Shown piece after piece: positions 1 through 13,172 of a stretch of 64,000 bases of DNA (positions within the stretch are counted from its first letter, which is position 1; every line of letters starts with the position of its first letter). This stretch comes from Heloderma charlesbogerti. Its lineage: Eukaryota > Chordata > Lepidosauria > Squamata > Helodermatidae. The position numbers were made by a program, and so were the translations under genes. The notes beneath the pieces are model-generated. The model made no database searches and was not told where the DNA came from. It saw only the letters and a program-made list of their open reading frames with translations. Location: assembly GCA_026122225.1 (NCBI GenBank), contig JANEZZ010001514.1, positions 1-64,000 of the forward strand, read 5' to 3'.

Positions 1-60
1 AACCCCCCCCCCCCCCCCCACACACTTCACCCACCCCCCATCGGGCCCCATAGGATATTA
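1..60. other. Low-complexity window start (poly-C)
   Basis: A run of 17 C near base 3 is followed by C-rich and CA-rich sequence. This is the only part of the first 30 kb that does not mirror the right arm. The corresponding sequence outside the right arm (60104 onward) is different, with at most patchy resemblance. It looks like a contig or read edge; that is inference. Confidence 0.6.
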
Positions 61-76
61 CAATTGTTGGCGGTAA

Positions 77-3000
77 AGACTTTGTTGCCAGGCAACGCTC
101 CCTGCGATATCACTGAGATAAATCCTGCCATAATGGAGTGAGCGGATACTTTCTGTCCCAGCTGTTTATGCCTTTTTCTCTCCTGCTGGTCCTGCTCTCT
201 CTCTCGGGTCGCAGCTGCTGGCACAAAACGACCTTTCCGCGTTCTGAAGGGCTCACGGGCTTCATGCTCAGTGATGAGAACAGAACAGTGTGATCTAGCC
301 AGGTTTTGACTGGGGCTCTATTGCTGGCGGTTCCATATCGGGAAGCTGCCATGAGGACAAGCAGTCACAAGGAGATGAGATGCTGTGGTGAGGGCGGGGG
401 TGGGGTGTCCGCGTGCAAAGGAGGACTGGGAAGAGGACATTTCACCAGGTGCAGATTTTCTCTTCCCTGCAGCACTGTGCCATGACACTTCCTTCTCCTG
501 CCCTCTAAGGGCTCCTTCACACGGAGCTTTTATCCTGCAATTCAAATGGCTCCTTCACGGAGGTTTGTGGGCTGTTTCCATGATGCCGCGACCCTGCCGT
601 GACCCTCCAGGGCATCTCCTGTACTAAATGCTCTTTATTCCATTTCTAAATAGATCGGAGATACTGAGCTATCACATTACCCCATTGCGCTCCGCTCGAG
701 TTCCCTCTGTGAAAAAGGGAAGAAGAGGAGCGAGACCAATGAAACATATGGAAGACTCAAATAAGGGGGAGAAGGAGGGGGAAGGGGAGGGGGAAAGGGA
801 GCGCGTGCAAAGGGAGCCCGTTGTGATCCTGCATTTAAAACGGAAGCAGAAAGGCCCCCTTTAAAGGCGGGATTTTAGGCTGGTGTAGAGATGCCCTAAA
901 GCAGTCGTTTTCAGCCTGTGATCCAGGGAACCTGATTATCTCAGGAAACGTCTCATCCCACACCAGCCCCTCACACTGGCTTCTAATAGCATCTCTGAAT
1001 TCCATCTTATGAGGAAGGCTGGATCAGCCTTCACATGGAACAGGCCCTGTTCTGTAGCAGTCCCAATGCGGTGGGGGTCTTTAACAAAGGACGTTGGTAT
1101 AACCTCCTCCCACTCAGTTTTCTGAAGGCAAGTGAAACCCTTTTTGCCTCAATGAGCCTTTGCGAACTCCGTTTGGCTCTTTGCTCGCTGCTGTGTTCCG
1201 CTATTGGTCTATTATTGTATGAGTTTATTGCAGAAGTTGGGAACCTTTTTCCCCTTGGGGGTTGCATTCCCTTGGGGGAAATAGTTTTTTTGCGGGGGGG
1301 GGGGGCATGCCGGCAGTGGGCTGGTTCCAAGTGGGCAGGGCCAAAGCATACACACGCCCCATTCACCCACACACAGCTCAGCAGTGCCAAGGGAGGGACT
1401 GCTCCTTCAGGGGCAGTCCCCGCTTTCCCTCCGTCATCAGCTGCTTCCCAATCGGCTGAGCAGTGGGGATGGGGAGATTTTGTGGGGCTTACAACTCCCC
1501 CCCTTCACCACTGCTGAACTGACTGGGGGGCTGGCTGCTCCTTTTGGCACTGCTGCCTCAAGGTGTTCCAGGGTCCTGATGAAGATGGCTTCCCTCACTT
1601 TTCCCTAATGGGATGAGGCTTCAGAGCGGGTCTAGAGCCTAGGACAGTTTTTGGAGGGGGGGGGGGTTCCCCATCCCTAGTTTATTGTTTGTTTTCAAGC
1701 TGTGAACTGCCAAGAATAAAGGTTGAATAGAGGTCTAGAAATACTTTTAATATATACAGAAACCTTGGGGTTGTTCAGACACTTATAGGGGTTCCTCAGT
1801 GAGACATGAATGGGCCCTTAATGAGAGCTGACCATCTTCTCCTCCAATGCTTGGCTGCAATTCCAAGGCAGGTGTCTGTGGCAGGTGGCAGGGGCTCCTC
1901 AATAGACAAGGTGAGGTGGAGAGATTCCCCTAGAAGTGGAAAGCCTGAAAGCCGCTGCCTTGATGGGAAGGCACAGGGCCCCTCACTGGTAAGATGGAAG
2001 CCCCAGCACCACACTGCTGAAGAAAGCCATTGGATCACCTCCAGGGCTGGGTTCTTGGCTTTTTGACCCCATGAGGTAACTCACTGTGGCCCACATCATT
2101 GCAAGGGCATCCCCCCTTGCTTTCATTCATTAGCGGACTCAATGATCACTTCCCTTAATCTATTTTTTCTTGTCCTGTGAGACCAGCATGGCTACCAAGG
2201 TTGTACGAAAGCTCATAGGATTGGGCTAAAAACCCCATGGTTCATATTCAGGCAACAACAACAACAATAAAGCCTAGACTTCTTCGTGATGTATTACAGT
2301 TCTGCAGTCATGGGGCAAGGAGGTTTTTGAGCATGGTGGACCATGCAAACATGATATTCCTTGACCTGAAGTATCATAGTCCCAAGAGGGCTGTACCACG
2401 TGTTCTTTCTAAACATGTGGATCAACTCTGACTGTTCCCCTGTTGAGCATTGTATTAGCCAGACACAGAGGCTCTCATGTACCACATCATCCCGGGAGTC
2501 ATTTTCCCCACTTAAACCAGAGTAGCACAGGATAGGCAGGTGTTGTGCTGACCTGACCTTATTGCTCACAGATGACCACACGACTACCATATGGTAATAA
2601 CCTGTACTAATGAACAATACAAGCTGGATTGGAACTGACAACCAACAGGCAAAGTAGCTCTGTTTTGTTTTTCACCCAGCGACTCCAGACCATTATATGG
2701 GAGGCAACGTAATTACTACTGTACTAAATAGGGATTGTAGCAGTGCAGGGGGCCATCTATTCCGCCCAGTGACATATCTGGTAAACTTGCTTTGTACAAC
2801 ACCCTTGCCAGTTATCCTCATTAGCGGGATAAATTAGCAGGCACCACAGGTATTGGATGCCTTCTGTCCGAGCATCAGACCTGAAATCTTCCTGTGCTGA
2901 TTCCCGTTCCACTCATCACCTAAGAGAAGATATCATCTCGGTAAAACATTCATGAGCAAGTTTAAAATAATAAAAAATTAAACAGCCTTTTGCCATAAAG

Positions 3001-3334
3001 TATGAAATATTTACTGAGCTGCTCTAAGCTAATTGCATATGGAAACTATGAAGTGCTTTGGATTATTGGCTACGTGGCAAGATCAGAAGCTGGTGGCGGC
3101 TGTCCAGTTTTCAGTTCCCTGGAATTTACATGATGGGATAGAAGAACCAAGCCAGATTTCTTTGGGTGAGGAAGAGAGGGGGCTGTCTTCAAATTAGCGA
3201 TGGGCCTTGCACAATTTAGATCCCAATTCAGATCTTGTCAGATTTGGACACTTCTTTCCCTGCTTCTCCCTCCTGAGCTTCCTGAACGATTAATTATTCT
3301 TTGCACTCTCTTGAGAAGAAGTCGGGGTGATGAG
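77..3334. other. No recognisable gene or repeat (left arm)
   Basis: Short ORFs only, none with a recognisable domain. Contains G-runs near 1297 and 1656 and a CAA/ACA run near 2248-2266. Mirrored at 56834-60090. Confidence 0.5.
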
Positions 3335-3967
3335 TAAGGATGTACGAAAGTCACTTACCTTTTACAAAATTTGATTCGTGGGGGGGGGAGGCGCTCCATC
3401 CCTCCCCCCGAAATTCTGGCGGGGGGGAGGCGCCCCGTCCCTCCCTCCACGAATCCTGGCCGGCCGGGTCTGCAAATGGTGGCAGCCGTAGCCGCTGCCG
3501 TTTGCGTCCCTGCAGTCAGCCGTGATAGGCTACATAAATGTTTACGTAGCCTATCACAGATAAGTTAAAAAAAAAACCCCACATGTACGCAAAGGGCAGC
3601 GCCCATGGGCGCCGCCATTTGCATACGCGTGAGTTTTGTTTTGTTTTTAACTCAGCCATCACGGCTGACTACGTAAACATTTACGTAGCCACCGCCATTT
3701 GCGTACGCTTTTTTTTTTTTAAGGCAGACGTGATAGGCTACGTAAGTCTTTACGTAGCCTATCACGTCTTGTAAAAAAAAAAAACCCCGACAAGACTGCA
3801 AATGGCAGCGGCAGCCAGTTGGAAGACCAGCCACCGCAGCCACTGCCGCCGCCCGGAAGATCCACCCCAGGTAAGTCTCATCCCGGGGGGGATCCACGGG
3901 GGGGCGGGGGGGCAGGCCGTTCTGCCACAGATTTCGAGATCCATGGAGGAATTCTCTGCCATCCCTA
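3335..3967 (+). mobile_element. hAT-like hairpin-ladder element, copy a (left arm)
   Basis: Begins TAAGGATGTACGAAAGTCAC (A-type end) and ends at CATCCCTA (B-type end). Between them lie a G/C-rich hairpin, palindromes with TAGGCTACGTAA cores (3521-3560, 3729-3770) and CAAATGG palindromes (around 3590-3625). Flanks gtgatgag and agcttagc do not match, so this copy has lost its target duplication or is a composite. The B end lacks the usual GGCCGAATGC stem. Outward GGTAAG occurs near both ends. Confidence 0.8.
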
Positions 3968-5490
3968 AGCTTAGCCCCATTTTGCCCCATTCCAGCACTT
4001 TGCCCCAGAGTTATTGCTTCCAATACCCCCTTTCTCCCTTTCTCCTTCTCCCTGCTTGCAATGAGAAGCTCCCATAAACCAAAAGAACCTTACTGTGATA
4101 AAGCGATAAAGTGGAGAAGGGACTTTACATAACAATGGAGAAATGACTTTACATCAGAGAAACCACAAAACATCAAAGAAGCACAACATTGCAATAGTGA
4201 TTTAAGAGAGCAACGGAGAAGTGAAAGAGCGCTTTAGGTTGAGTTACTAAAGTTAGCCTTTAACCCTTTCAATGCAGGGGAATGAGATTTATTTATTACT
4301 TCCGAGTAAACATGCACAGATGAATGAGTGTCCCCACTACTGCGGTAATGTGAAGGGTCGCTGCTGCGCTCCTGGGGATTTTCTCAATGGGAAAAGTTAC
4401 TTCCACTGGGGAAGCAAGAGGGAGTGGGGCATCCCACCCCCTTGACCACATCACTGCCATGTCACAGAGCCGTGCCCAAGATTTAATGTGTGTGTGGGGG
4501 GGCATGGCACACAGTGGTAAAACTACCAGGGAGTCGCTTTCAGTAAAAAAAAAGTCAGAGTAAAAGGAGTTTCAGAAAATGTGGCTTTTCAAGACGGAAG
4601 CAGCTGGTTGGCAGTGGATGGGTGACGATGTCCTCTGTGGCGAAGGAACTCAAACTGCTCTAACTTTGCACTCAATCGCTCATGAAGACAGTCCCCAGGT
4701 TGTCAACTGGAAATGGGAGGCAAGTAGGGGCACCCCTCTGCAGCTGGACCTGTCCCACAGCTGCCAGTCACTGAATCTAAAATATAGAAATACATAAATA
4801 AAAATGGCACCGGTAAAGGCTATTGAGAAAAATGCAGGCTGTGTATTCATTTTAGCCCTAGAGCAGAGAAAACGCAAAGCTGGCCAAATGTCAGGTGGTG
4901 TGCAGGCAGTCCTTTATTCCTTGATGCACTGGAAAGAATTCATCATCCTGCACTATTCACATGCATCACAAGCAAAGCCCTTCCAGAGTCCAGACTGCGT
5001 TTTTTCCATGCATGCGCCTTGCAGTCCCCACCCTTCTGGCATTTTCAAAGAAGCCCAGAGAAGCCCCCTCCTTTCCATGCCTGGGACCTGTCCTCTGGCA
5101 ACGTGCCCCCTGTGGCCATCGGGACGAGCCCCCTCCCTGCCCAAGCCCAATGTGACCTCTTGGCTCTCAGCTCTGTGTCAGATTTTTATCATAACTTTGC
5201 ATTCAGTATAAAGGGGTGGAGAAGGAGGACATTCAGAGTAAAAGCAACAACTCTGAAACGTGAGCCTCATCCTTGCATTCCAGCAGGGCAGACTACTGCT
5301 GAGAGGGCTTGCAGCATCCCCACAGTTCAGCATCTCCTAAGCTACCACCATTCCCTCTTGCCACAGCATTCCATGGAGTCAGCCTTTTGTTTTTCAGGCC
5401 AAACCAGGGGGTGTGATGTGGTCAGGCTCTCAGTCAGAGAAAAGCTCCTGATTTGCAAAAAGAAGAGATTATTCACTATTTCAAATCTCT
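3968..5490. other. No gene; one short interspersed-repeat fragment
   Basis: The only recognisable item is at 4294-4316 (ACTTCCGAGTAAACATGCAC). It resembles a repeat that, from memory, is widespread in squamates. ORFs up to 158 codons (5019-5495) show no family resemblance and run into the CR1 tail. Mirrored at 54678-56200. Confidence 0.4.
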
Positions 5491-5649
5491 TATAGAATCA
5501 TAGAATAGTAGGGTTGGAAGGGGCCTACAAGGCCATCGAGTCCAACCCCCTGCTCAATGCAGTAATCCAGGTCAGAGCATCCCTGACAGATGGCTGTCCA
5601 GCCTCACCTTGAACGCCTCCAGTGTGGGAGAGCCCACCACCTCCCTAGG

Positions 5650-7710
5650 TCATGGGTTCCATTGTCGTATTGCTCTGACAGTCAGGAAATTTTTCCTGAT
5701 GTTCAGCCGGAATCTGGCTTCCTGTAACTTGAGCCCATGACTCCGTGTCCTGCACTCTGGGATGACTGAGAAGAGATCCTGGCCTTCCTCTCTGTGACAG
5801 CCTTTCAAGTACTTGAAGAGCGCTATCCTATTTCCCCTCAGTCTTCTCTTCTCAAGGCTAAACATGCCCAGTTCTTTCAGTCTCTCTTCATAGGGCTTTG
5901 TTTCCAGTCCCCTGATCATCTTTGTTGCCCTCCTCTGAACCCTCTCCAGTTTGTCTGCATCCTTCTTAAAGTGCGGTGCCCAGAACTGGACACAGTACTC
6001 CAGATGAGGCCTAACCAGTGCTGAGTAGAGGGGAACTACAACTTCCTGGGATTTGGAAGTTATGCTTCTATGAATGCAGCCCAAAATAGCATTTGCCTTT
6101 TCTGCAGCCCCATCACATTGTTGGCTCATATTCAGCTTGTGATCAACAACAATTCCAAGATCCTTCCCACTTGTCGTGTTGTTGAGCCATGTATCCCCCA
6201 TCTTGTAACTGTGCCTTTGGTTTCTTTTTCCTAGGTGCAGAACTTGGCATTGATCCCTATTAAATGTCATTCTGTTGTTTTCTGCCCAGCGCTCCAGTCT
6301 AGCCAGATCACTTTGAATTTTGTTTCTGCCTTCCAAAGTATTAGCTATCCTGCCCAATTTTGTGTCATCTGCAAATCTGATCAGCATTCCCTGCACCTCC
6401 TCCTCCAAGTCATACATAAAAATGTTGAAGAGCACTGGGCCCAGGACTGAGCCCTGCGGTACCCCACTCGTTACCTCTCCCCAGTTTGAGAATGTCCCAT
6501 TGATAAGCACTCTTTGAGTCTGATTCTATAGCCAACTGTGGATCCACCGGATCGTTGTTTCATCTAGCCCACTTTGAGCTAGTTTGCTCATCAGGAGATC
6601 ATGGGGCACTTTGTCGAAAGCTTTGCTGAAGTCGAGGTATATGATGTCTACAGCATTCCCATGGTCCACAAGGGAGGTTACTTGATCAAAAAATGAGATC
6701 AGATTCGTTTGGCAGGACTTGTTCTTGACAAATCCATGTGGGCTTCGAGTAATCACTGCATTGTTTTCAAGGTGCTTCCAGATGGATTGCTTTATCATCT
6801 GCTCCAGAATTTTCTCAGGGATTGATGTGAGACTGACTGGTCTGTAGTTCCCAGGTTCCTCCTTTTTACCCTTTTTGAAGATGGGAACAACATTAGCCCT
6901 CCTCCAGTCATCTGGCACTTCCCCCGTCCTACATGATTTCTCAAAGAGAATAGACAGTGGTTGTGAGAGTTCTTCTGGCAGTTCCTTTATTACCCTAGAA
7001 GGATGCAGTTCATCTGGCCCTGGAGATTTGAACTCATTCAAAGTAATTAAGTGTTCCTTGACCATATGCCTGTCGATCTCAAGCTGCAATCCTGCCCCTT
7101 CAGCCTGTACTTCACCTTTGCCAGGGGGTGAAGTACCTTTGCCATAGACCCTCTTTTGGGAGAAGACTGAGCCAAAGTAGGAATTGAGCACCTCTGCCTT
7201 TTCTTTGTCATCTGTTATCGTTTTGCCATCCTTATTTAATAGCTGAACCACCATTTCTTTCCTCTGTCTTTTACTTTGCACGTAGCTAAAGAAAGCCTTT
7301 TTGTTGCTCTTAGCATCCCACGCTAACCTCAGCTCATTCTCAGCTTTAGCCTTCCTGACACCATCCCTGCAATTCTGTGCTACCTGCCTGTACTCTTCCT
7401 TTGTTACCTGGTCTTCTTTCCACTGCCTATATGTGTCCTTTTTTGTTTTCAGGTCATCTCTAAGCGTTTTGTGAAGCCACATTGGCTTCTTCTGTTGTCT
7501 TCCACCTTTTCTTCTTGTTGGAATGGTTTGTAATTGTGCCTTGAGAATTTCCTTTTTTAAAAGCTCCCACCCATCTTGGACTCCTTTTCTTGTTAGCGTC
7601 GCTTGCCATAGGACCTTTCTGATAATTGTTATGAGTTTATTGAAATCAGCTTTCCTAAAATCCAGGGTACGTGTTTGACTACACTCGGCTTTTGCTTCCC
7701 TTAGAACCAA
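5650..7710 (-). pseudogene. CR1 ORF2 reverse transcriptase, one stop codon (left arm)
   Basis: Two consecutive open stretches, 6526-7710 (394 codons) and 5650-6510 (286 codons), form one reverse-transcriptase reading frame interrupted by a TAG at 6526-6528. Motifs are as given for 52458-54518, of which this is the mirror copy with an identical translation. Confidence 0.95.
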
Positions 7711-8318
7711 GAACTGAAGTACAACATGGTCGCTTTCCCCCAGAGTTCCTGTAACTGCTACTTGTCTCCCATGAAATATCGGGGAAATTGAAGTCCCCCA
7801 TTACTACTACATCATGCTTCCTTAAAATATTAGCTATTTGCTTTTCAAAAGTTTCATCCTTGTCTTCTCCTTGATTGGGTGGCCTGTAGTAGACTCCGAC
7901 CATCAGGTTCCTTTTATTCCTTTGTTCCATTTATTTTGATCCAGATGCTCTCGATGGGGCTACCAAGCTCCTCCTCCTGTATTTCTGTGCAGAGATATGT
8001 ATTTTTCACATACAGTGCAACCCCACCTCCCTTTCTGTTCCTCCTGTTCTTTTTGAACAAGTTATATCCTTCCATTGCTGTATTCCAGCCATGAGAGTCA
8101 TCCCACCAAGTCTCAGTTATACCTATCAGGTCATAATTTCCCTCCTGTATTAAGAGTCCAAGTTCGTTCTGTTTGTTTCCCATGCTCTGGGCATTAGTGT
8201 ATAGACCTCGAGGACCATGTGCTTCATAGTCTGGCTTCCTTCCTACATGTGTCTGAAGACTATTTTGGGGCGCTATCAGAGCTGTTCTCTCCGTTGCGGT
8301 GCATGCGCCTTCATGCAT
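7679..8318 (-). pseudogene. CR1 ORF2 endonuclease domain, frameshifted (left arm)
   Basis: Mirror of 51850-52489. Two overlapping frames (7914-8318 and 7679-7930) carry the apurinic-endonuclease-like domain, with ITETWW and GDFNFPD motifs, split by a frameshift. Confidence 0.9.
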
Positions 8319-8541
8319 TGTTACCCCAACTTTATGTTTCCCTTCTGCGTAGGATTCAGTTTAATTCACATTGATTTCCCACATAAGAAGACCCACTACT
8401 TCCCTAGTATTTCTCCCCCAATGCACAATGCCTTGTTGCTCTTGGAGCCCAGTGTGCTTCTCTGCAACATAGCAAGACTTGCACAGCCCAGAGACAGCTT
8501 TAACGTGGAGCAGACTGAAACAGCCTGATCCTGGTGGTGGA

Positions 8542-8970
8542 TAGGGATGTCAGAGAATTCCGCCACGGATTTCAGTGAGGCCGAATGCACTGACATTCGG
8601 CTCCCCAAAATCCATGGCGGAACAGCCTGCCACCCCTCTGCCCCCCTGCGGATTCCCCCCAGGATGAAGCTTACCTGGGGCGGATGTTCTGGACGGCGGC
8701 GGCTTCGGCGGCGGTGGTAGCGGCAGTGGCTGGTCTTTCGACCGGCTGCCACAGCAAGCCAAGGGGAAAAAAAACGGCGTATGCAAATGGTGGCGGCTAT
8801 GACGGCCGCCATTTGCGTTCCCTAATTTTTGCTGTTTTATCCTACGTAACTATTTACGTAGGCAATTACGGCAAAAAAAAAAAAGGGAACCACAAATAGC
8901 GTAGTGGGTGCTATTTGCGTTGTTTCCCCCCCCCCCGCCATTTTATCCTACGTAAATATTTACATAGGCT
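8542..8970 (+). mobile_element. hAT-like hairpin-ladder element, copy b, 3'-truncated (left arm)
   Basis: Starts TAGGGATGTCAGAGAATTCC (B-type end). It has the subterminal stem with CCGAATGCACTG, CTTACCTGGGGCGGATG, and CAAATGG and TACGTAAATA palindromes. It ends abruptly inside a TACGTAAATATTTACATAGG palindrome without an A-type end. The (AAAT)n/(GACT)n tract follows. Confidence 0.85.
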
Positions 8971-9043
8971 TTTATTTGTATTTTATGTTGTTATTTGTAT
9001 TGCATGCCATCTAGAGTGGCTGGGTAGCCGGCCAGATAGGTGG

Positions 9044-9104
9044 CTAATAAATAAATAAATGACTGAATGACTGACTGACTGACTGACTGACTGACTGACT
9101 GAAT
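9044..9104 (+). repeat. AATA/GACT microsatellite (left arm)
   Basis: TAAATAAATAAAT followed by 8 uninterrupted GACT units. The mirror tract at 51060-51124 has 9 units, the largest length difference between the arms (4 bases). Confidence 0.95.
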
Positions 9105-9627
9105 AACTGAGGAGGGAAGGAACATATGAATGATCTGCCACACTGTAATACATTGAGATGGTGATGCTCCCAGCTGATAATGTGAAAAGCAGGTCAGTGG
9201 TCTCATTCTACAGCCACATACAATTGGCTTGTTCCCATTTCTAATGATGAATACATGTGAACTGCCATTGGTACACTGGCATCACCAGGGGCTGCTGGCC
9301 AGAAGCGGGTACTGCTGCTAATGACTCGGCAGCTGCCAGGTGGAGCCAAGGAGGGTTTACCTGGCCCTCTAAAATCATAGCCTTTGGCCTGCCTGTGTCA
9401 GAGTTGGTCTCAGCAACTTGTCTTCAGTGCAAAGGTCAAAGCTGTTCCCAACCAGTTGTTCTCATCATGGCGTATCAAGTGGTGTACCGTTTGTCTCTCA
9501 TCGGTCCAGTGGCTTCCTTGGTTTGCCTCTCCCATCTGCCTGTCAGGTGATGATGGCCTCTGTTTCCCTGTCTCAGCAATGATTGCGCCTGCAGCCACCA
9601 TCAACCCATATGCAGTGGGCAAAGAGC

Positions 9628-9800
9628 AGCATCGGAAGCCGCCTTATCCTGAGTCGGAGCCCCCTTGGTCCATCCAGCCCAGTACTGCAGGCATCGGCTG
9701 GAGCAGCGGCTGTCCAGGGTGTCCAGCAGGGCTCCTTCCCAGCCCTGTCTGGAGGCGCCAGGGATCAAACCTGGGACCTTCTGCATGCAAGCCCCCATCT
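9628..9800 (-). mobile_element. tRNA-derived SINE, 5'-truncated (left arm)
   Basis: Mirror of 50364-50536; see there for the promoter box and tail. Confidence 0.7.
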
Positions 9801-10578
9801 GAAAAATGATAACAACAGAAATAGTGGAGAATAAATAATAAACTGTAATAAATGCAGCAGGGGATGGGGGGAATCCACAGAAATTGGAAGTCTGGCACAT
9901 TGCCAGAAATGAAATTCAAATTTCAGCTCAAATGCAACTCTTGCTCTTGAAATTCAATAGCAAGGGGCCCTTTTTAAAATAAAAAAGCTACAGCTGCTAT
10001 CTTCATAATGCAGTTTTAGGTGATACTTTTAAGTGTCAAGTTGACAAATTCAGGTTTTTTAAACATTCTGGGTTGATCCAACAGCCATCTATTACTGGGA
10101 AATTCTGACCCCCTTAATTAATTTGAGCTATATTTATAAGGTGCATAAAAGCTATTTTCTTAATGAATAATAACATCTAAGGCTCTTGGTTTCACGTCCC
10201 CATTTCCTTTCTCCCAGTACTGAATTCTACTCACATCTCACCCTCCTCCACATGTCCAGATTCCGACTGCTATCTTAGTCAGCAAAGAGAAACTGATACC
10301 ATCCATTAGCTGATCCCCTCTTCTGCAGTTGTCTCCCCTCCAACAAATTTGCACACACCAAGGGAAGATGACATTCCACAGCCAAGCACATATGGAAGTC
10401 ATCTGTCATGACAAATATGTTTTGTTTATTTGTTTGTTTGACAAAGTTCCATATGCAAAGTTAACATCAGTGTCTGACTTCTTTGGCTGAAAAGCTAAAG
10501 ATAAGCTAAAATGGCTAGTGGCCATAGAAATCTCAGAGTGAGGAACAGCAAGGCAAAATAATTGGTTTTTTTTTTTTT
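9801..10578. other. No gene or repeat recognised (left arm)
   Basis: AT-rich single-copy-like sequence with no long ORF. Contains a TTTG/TTTA run near 10420-10440 and a T-run at 10565-10579 that borders the truncated hAT-c. Mirrored at 49586-50363. Confidence 0.4.
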
Positions 10579-10773
10579 TAAGTCAGACGTGATAGGCTAC
10601 GTAAAGATTTACGTAGCCTATCACGGCTGACTACAGGGATGCAAACGGCGGCAGCTCTGCAGAATCCCCGCAGAGCGGAGCCGGCCGGTGAGGATTCCGG
10701 GGGGAGGGACGGAGCGCCTCCCCCCCCAGCGGAACCCGGCAGAGCCAGGTAAGGCCAATTTCGTACATCCCTA
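10579..10773 (+). mobile_element. hAT-like element, copy c, truncated with one rung (left arm)
   Basis: Keeps a single TAGGCTACGTAAAGA-type palindrome (10583-10626), the G/C-rich A-side hairpin, GCCAGGTAAGG (outward splice-donor-like) and the A-type end TCGTACATCCCTA at 10761-10773. The B half is missing; the break is at a T-run. It has inserted into the L2 endonuclease remnant to its right. Confidence 0.85.
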
Positions 10774-11147
10774 CTGCACACGCACATCAGAGACCACCTC
10801 AAGCACTTTGGCCAGGGAGTCTGTCGTGCAGCGGGGTGGGCAGTACACAAGCAGAATCCCCAGACTGCCCTTCGGGCCCAACCTCCAGTTCATGCAACCA
10901 GCACCCTGTTCTCCCGGAGGGGGAGTCTGGTGAGGACCAAGGTCTCCTGGTATGTAACAGCCACTCCCCCTCCCTGACCCCCAGCCCTTGGCAGCTGCGC
11001 CTATGAAAATCCAGCTGGGCAAACGGCTGCAGGAGTGGAAGCAGTGGCCTCATCCAGCCTGGTCTCCATAGTACATGCCCGGTCCGCACCCTCAACCAGG
11101 ATCATGTCATGGATTAGAGATGTTTTATGGGCAACGGACCTGGCATT
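10774..11147 (-). pseudogene. L2-like LINE endonuclease remnant (left arm)
   Basis: Mirror of 49017-49390, described there. Confidence 0.75.
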
Positions 11148-12599
11148 TCACAGCAGCAGAGCAAGGCCAGAGGATGGAGTCACGCATCCCCCAGCTATCC
11201 TTCGGCTCTGGACAGGCCCGGAACAGGGGACAGACATTACGCATCTTTCCCCTGCTCCCGTTACCTGGCAAGGCCTGCCCCTGGCACTCCGCCAGTGTCT
11301 GCAGCCAGCCTCAGTATGTTCTGGCCTCCAGAACTCCCCCCACTGCCTCCGCCAGGTGGACACATGCCTCCCTCGCTTCCACCTATCGGGTGGGCACCCC
11401 TCCCCTAAAACCACAAACACACCCCCGAAGCCCACCACCCATCAACAATTTTTAAAAACTACAACCCAGGCTCTCTGCTCCCTTGTGGCTCCCCTAAGTG
11501 GCTCACCCGAGTTATCAGCCTACACAGGTGGCTCTATCCCACCCCTATTTGGATGGCGCTTATCTTTCTCCACCCCTGACTCTCACTCGCGGGGGGGCTC
11601 CACACACCACAAACTCCCCCCACCCAGGCTCTCGCCCCAGGTGAGGGTCACAGGCCTGTCTCTCACACAGGAGCCTGGCAAGCTTCCTACTGCCAGACCA
11701 GCAGAGGGGCGCTCTCGCCCATGTGGCAACGGAAGGGGGCAACCCCCTTTGGTGTCGCCCTTCCGGGGTTGACCCTGCTGTGGCAGGGCTGGTTCTTTAT
11801 GAGCCTCTTCCCAGAGCTGCTCCGCTCACAGGTGAGGCTCTGGCCCACTCCAGCCACCACACAGTCCTCAGCTGCAAACCCTTCCTAGCAAGCAGCAGAG
11901 GAAAACAGTCCAGCAGAGCCAGCGATCCAGCAAAAAGGCAGGCAAGAAGGCACTCTTGCTAGCAGGTGACGGCAGATGAGGCAGAGGGCTTGGTGTTTCT
12001 TGTGGCCCCGTCAGCCCCCCTCTGCCAGTTGTTCTTCTGTGCTGCTCCCAGAGAGGCACTCTCCCAGTTGAGAGTTCATCTGCGCACACGTGCTCTTCAA
12101 GTGATCATTCGCATGTGTGAATCAGCCATCTCAGATTAAATACTACAGGCAGAGCTTGCATACCATCTCACATCTCTTTGCACTCAATAGTTTTCCAGGG
12201 TGGCTGTTAACACCTTTAAATGCAAGCTGCTGAGTGATAAGATACAGAGTGCCCTAAGTTCACCTGTGTCTTAATATTGTGGTTGCTCCGAAGAGATTGG
12301 GCTGGTGCTTTCAGCCTGATATGTTCCAATAATTCCAATCCTAGATGAACCTAGTTTGAGCTGCAGCTTCTGTGGTTGCAACAAACCTCTCTTGAAACTT
12401 CTTCTAACCCAGTTTGCCACTTGCCCAACTCTGCAACTTTATCAGGATTTTCAGAATATTAAACACAAGTTAAATAATATTCTTTCACAGTAGGTGGAAT
12501 TTGCCTTTACCTGTGTACAAGTATACTGGGAAAATGGCGAGTGTCCAGGTAAGATTCTGATCATCATCTTAAGCAGCAAAAGCCTGGACATTTTATTTC
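11148..12599. other. No clear gene; GC-rich stretch upstream of the L2 remnant (left arm)
   Basis: The first part (to about 11900) is GC-rich and lies 5' of the L2 endonuclease remnant on the minus strand, so it may be L2 5' untranslated sequence; this is inference. The 245-codon plus-strand ORF at 11035-11772 overlaps the antisense of the L2 coding region and is not a gene. Mirrored at 47565-49016. Confidence 0.4.
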
Positions 12600-13172
12600 A
12601 GCTATTAAAGATTAGGGTAATACGATATAGACCTCTACCAACCAAATATATAGATTTACAATTTTTAAAGTTTTATTCTGACTTGTATAGTACAGGTAGT
12701 GAAATACTGGAGCAGGACATGGATGTTTCTTTTTTTTTTTCTCTCATGTTGATCTTCCATGTCTAGATTCTTCACAACAGCAGTTTCTTCCACCTTCTTT
12801 GCTTATACAGGAAATTATGAAAGCAATTAGGAGTATGAATACTGGGAAATCACCTGGTCTGGACAGGCTTCCAATTGAATGGTATAAAACATTTTCCAAC
12901 CTGTTTGTTCCAAACCTTCATCGTCTTTATAATCATGTCTTTGAATCAGGCTCCCTTTCTTTTTTGTCAAATGATGCTTATATTACCGTGATTCCTAAGC
13001 TTGGCAAGGATCACACTTATTGCACTAACTTTCGGCCTATCTCGTTGACTAATGTACATATTAAAATATTAACTGCTATTTTTGGCTGATAGACTGCAAG
13101 AAGTTATTACAACACTGGTTCAAGCAGATCAGGTGGGATTTATTAAACATGGATGGGGGTTGATAATCTTAG

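Larger units (their letters stand above)
5491..8400 (-). mobile_element. CR1 LINE, near full-length ORF2, inactivated (left arm)
   Basis: Mirror copy of the CR1 at 51768-54677, described there. It is read on the minus strand. The 3' tail with repeated ATTCTATGATTCTAT-type units lies at 5491-5520, and the endonuclease end lies toward 8400. Confidence 0.95.

Noticed and set aside
1..60. Telomeric repeat at the window start
   Set aside because: Poly-C and CA-rich sequence without CCCTAA units.
1665..1680. CATCCCTA next to a G-run as a hAT end
   Set aside because: Eight-base match only, no adjoining family sequence, no partner end.
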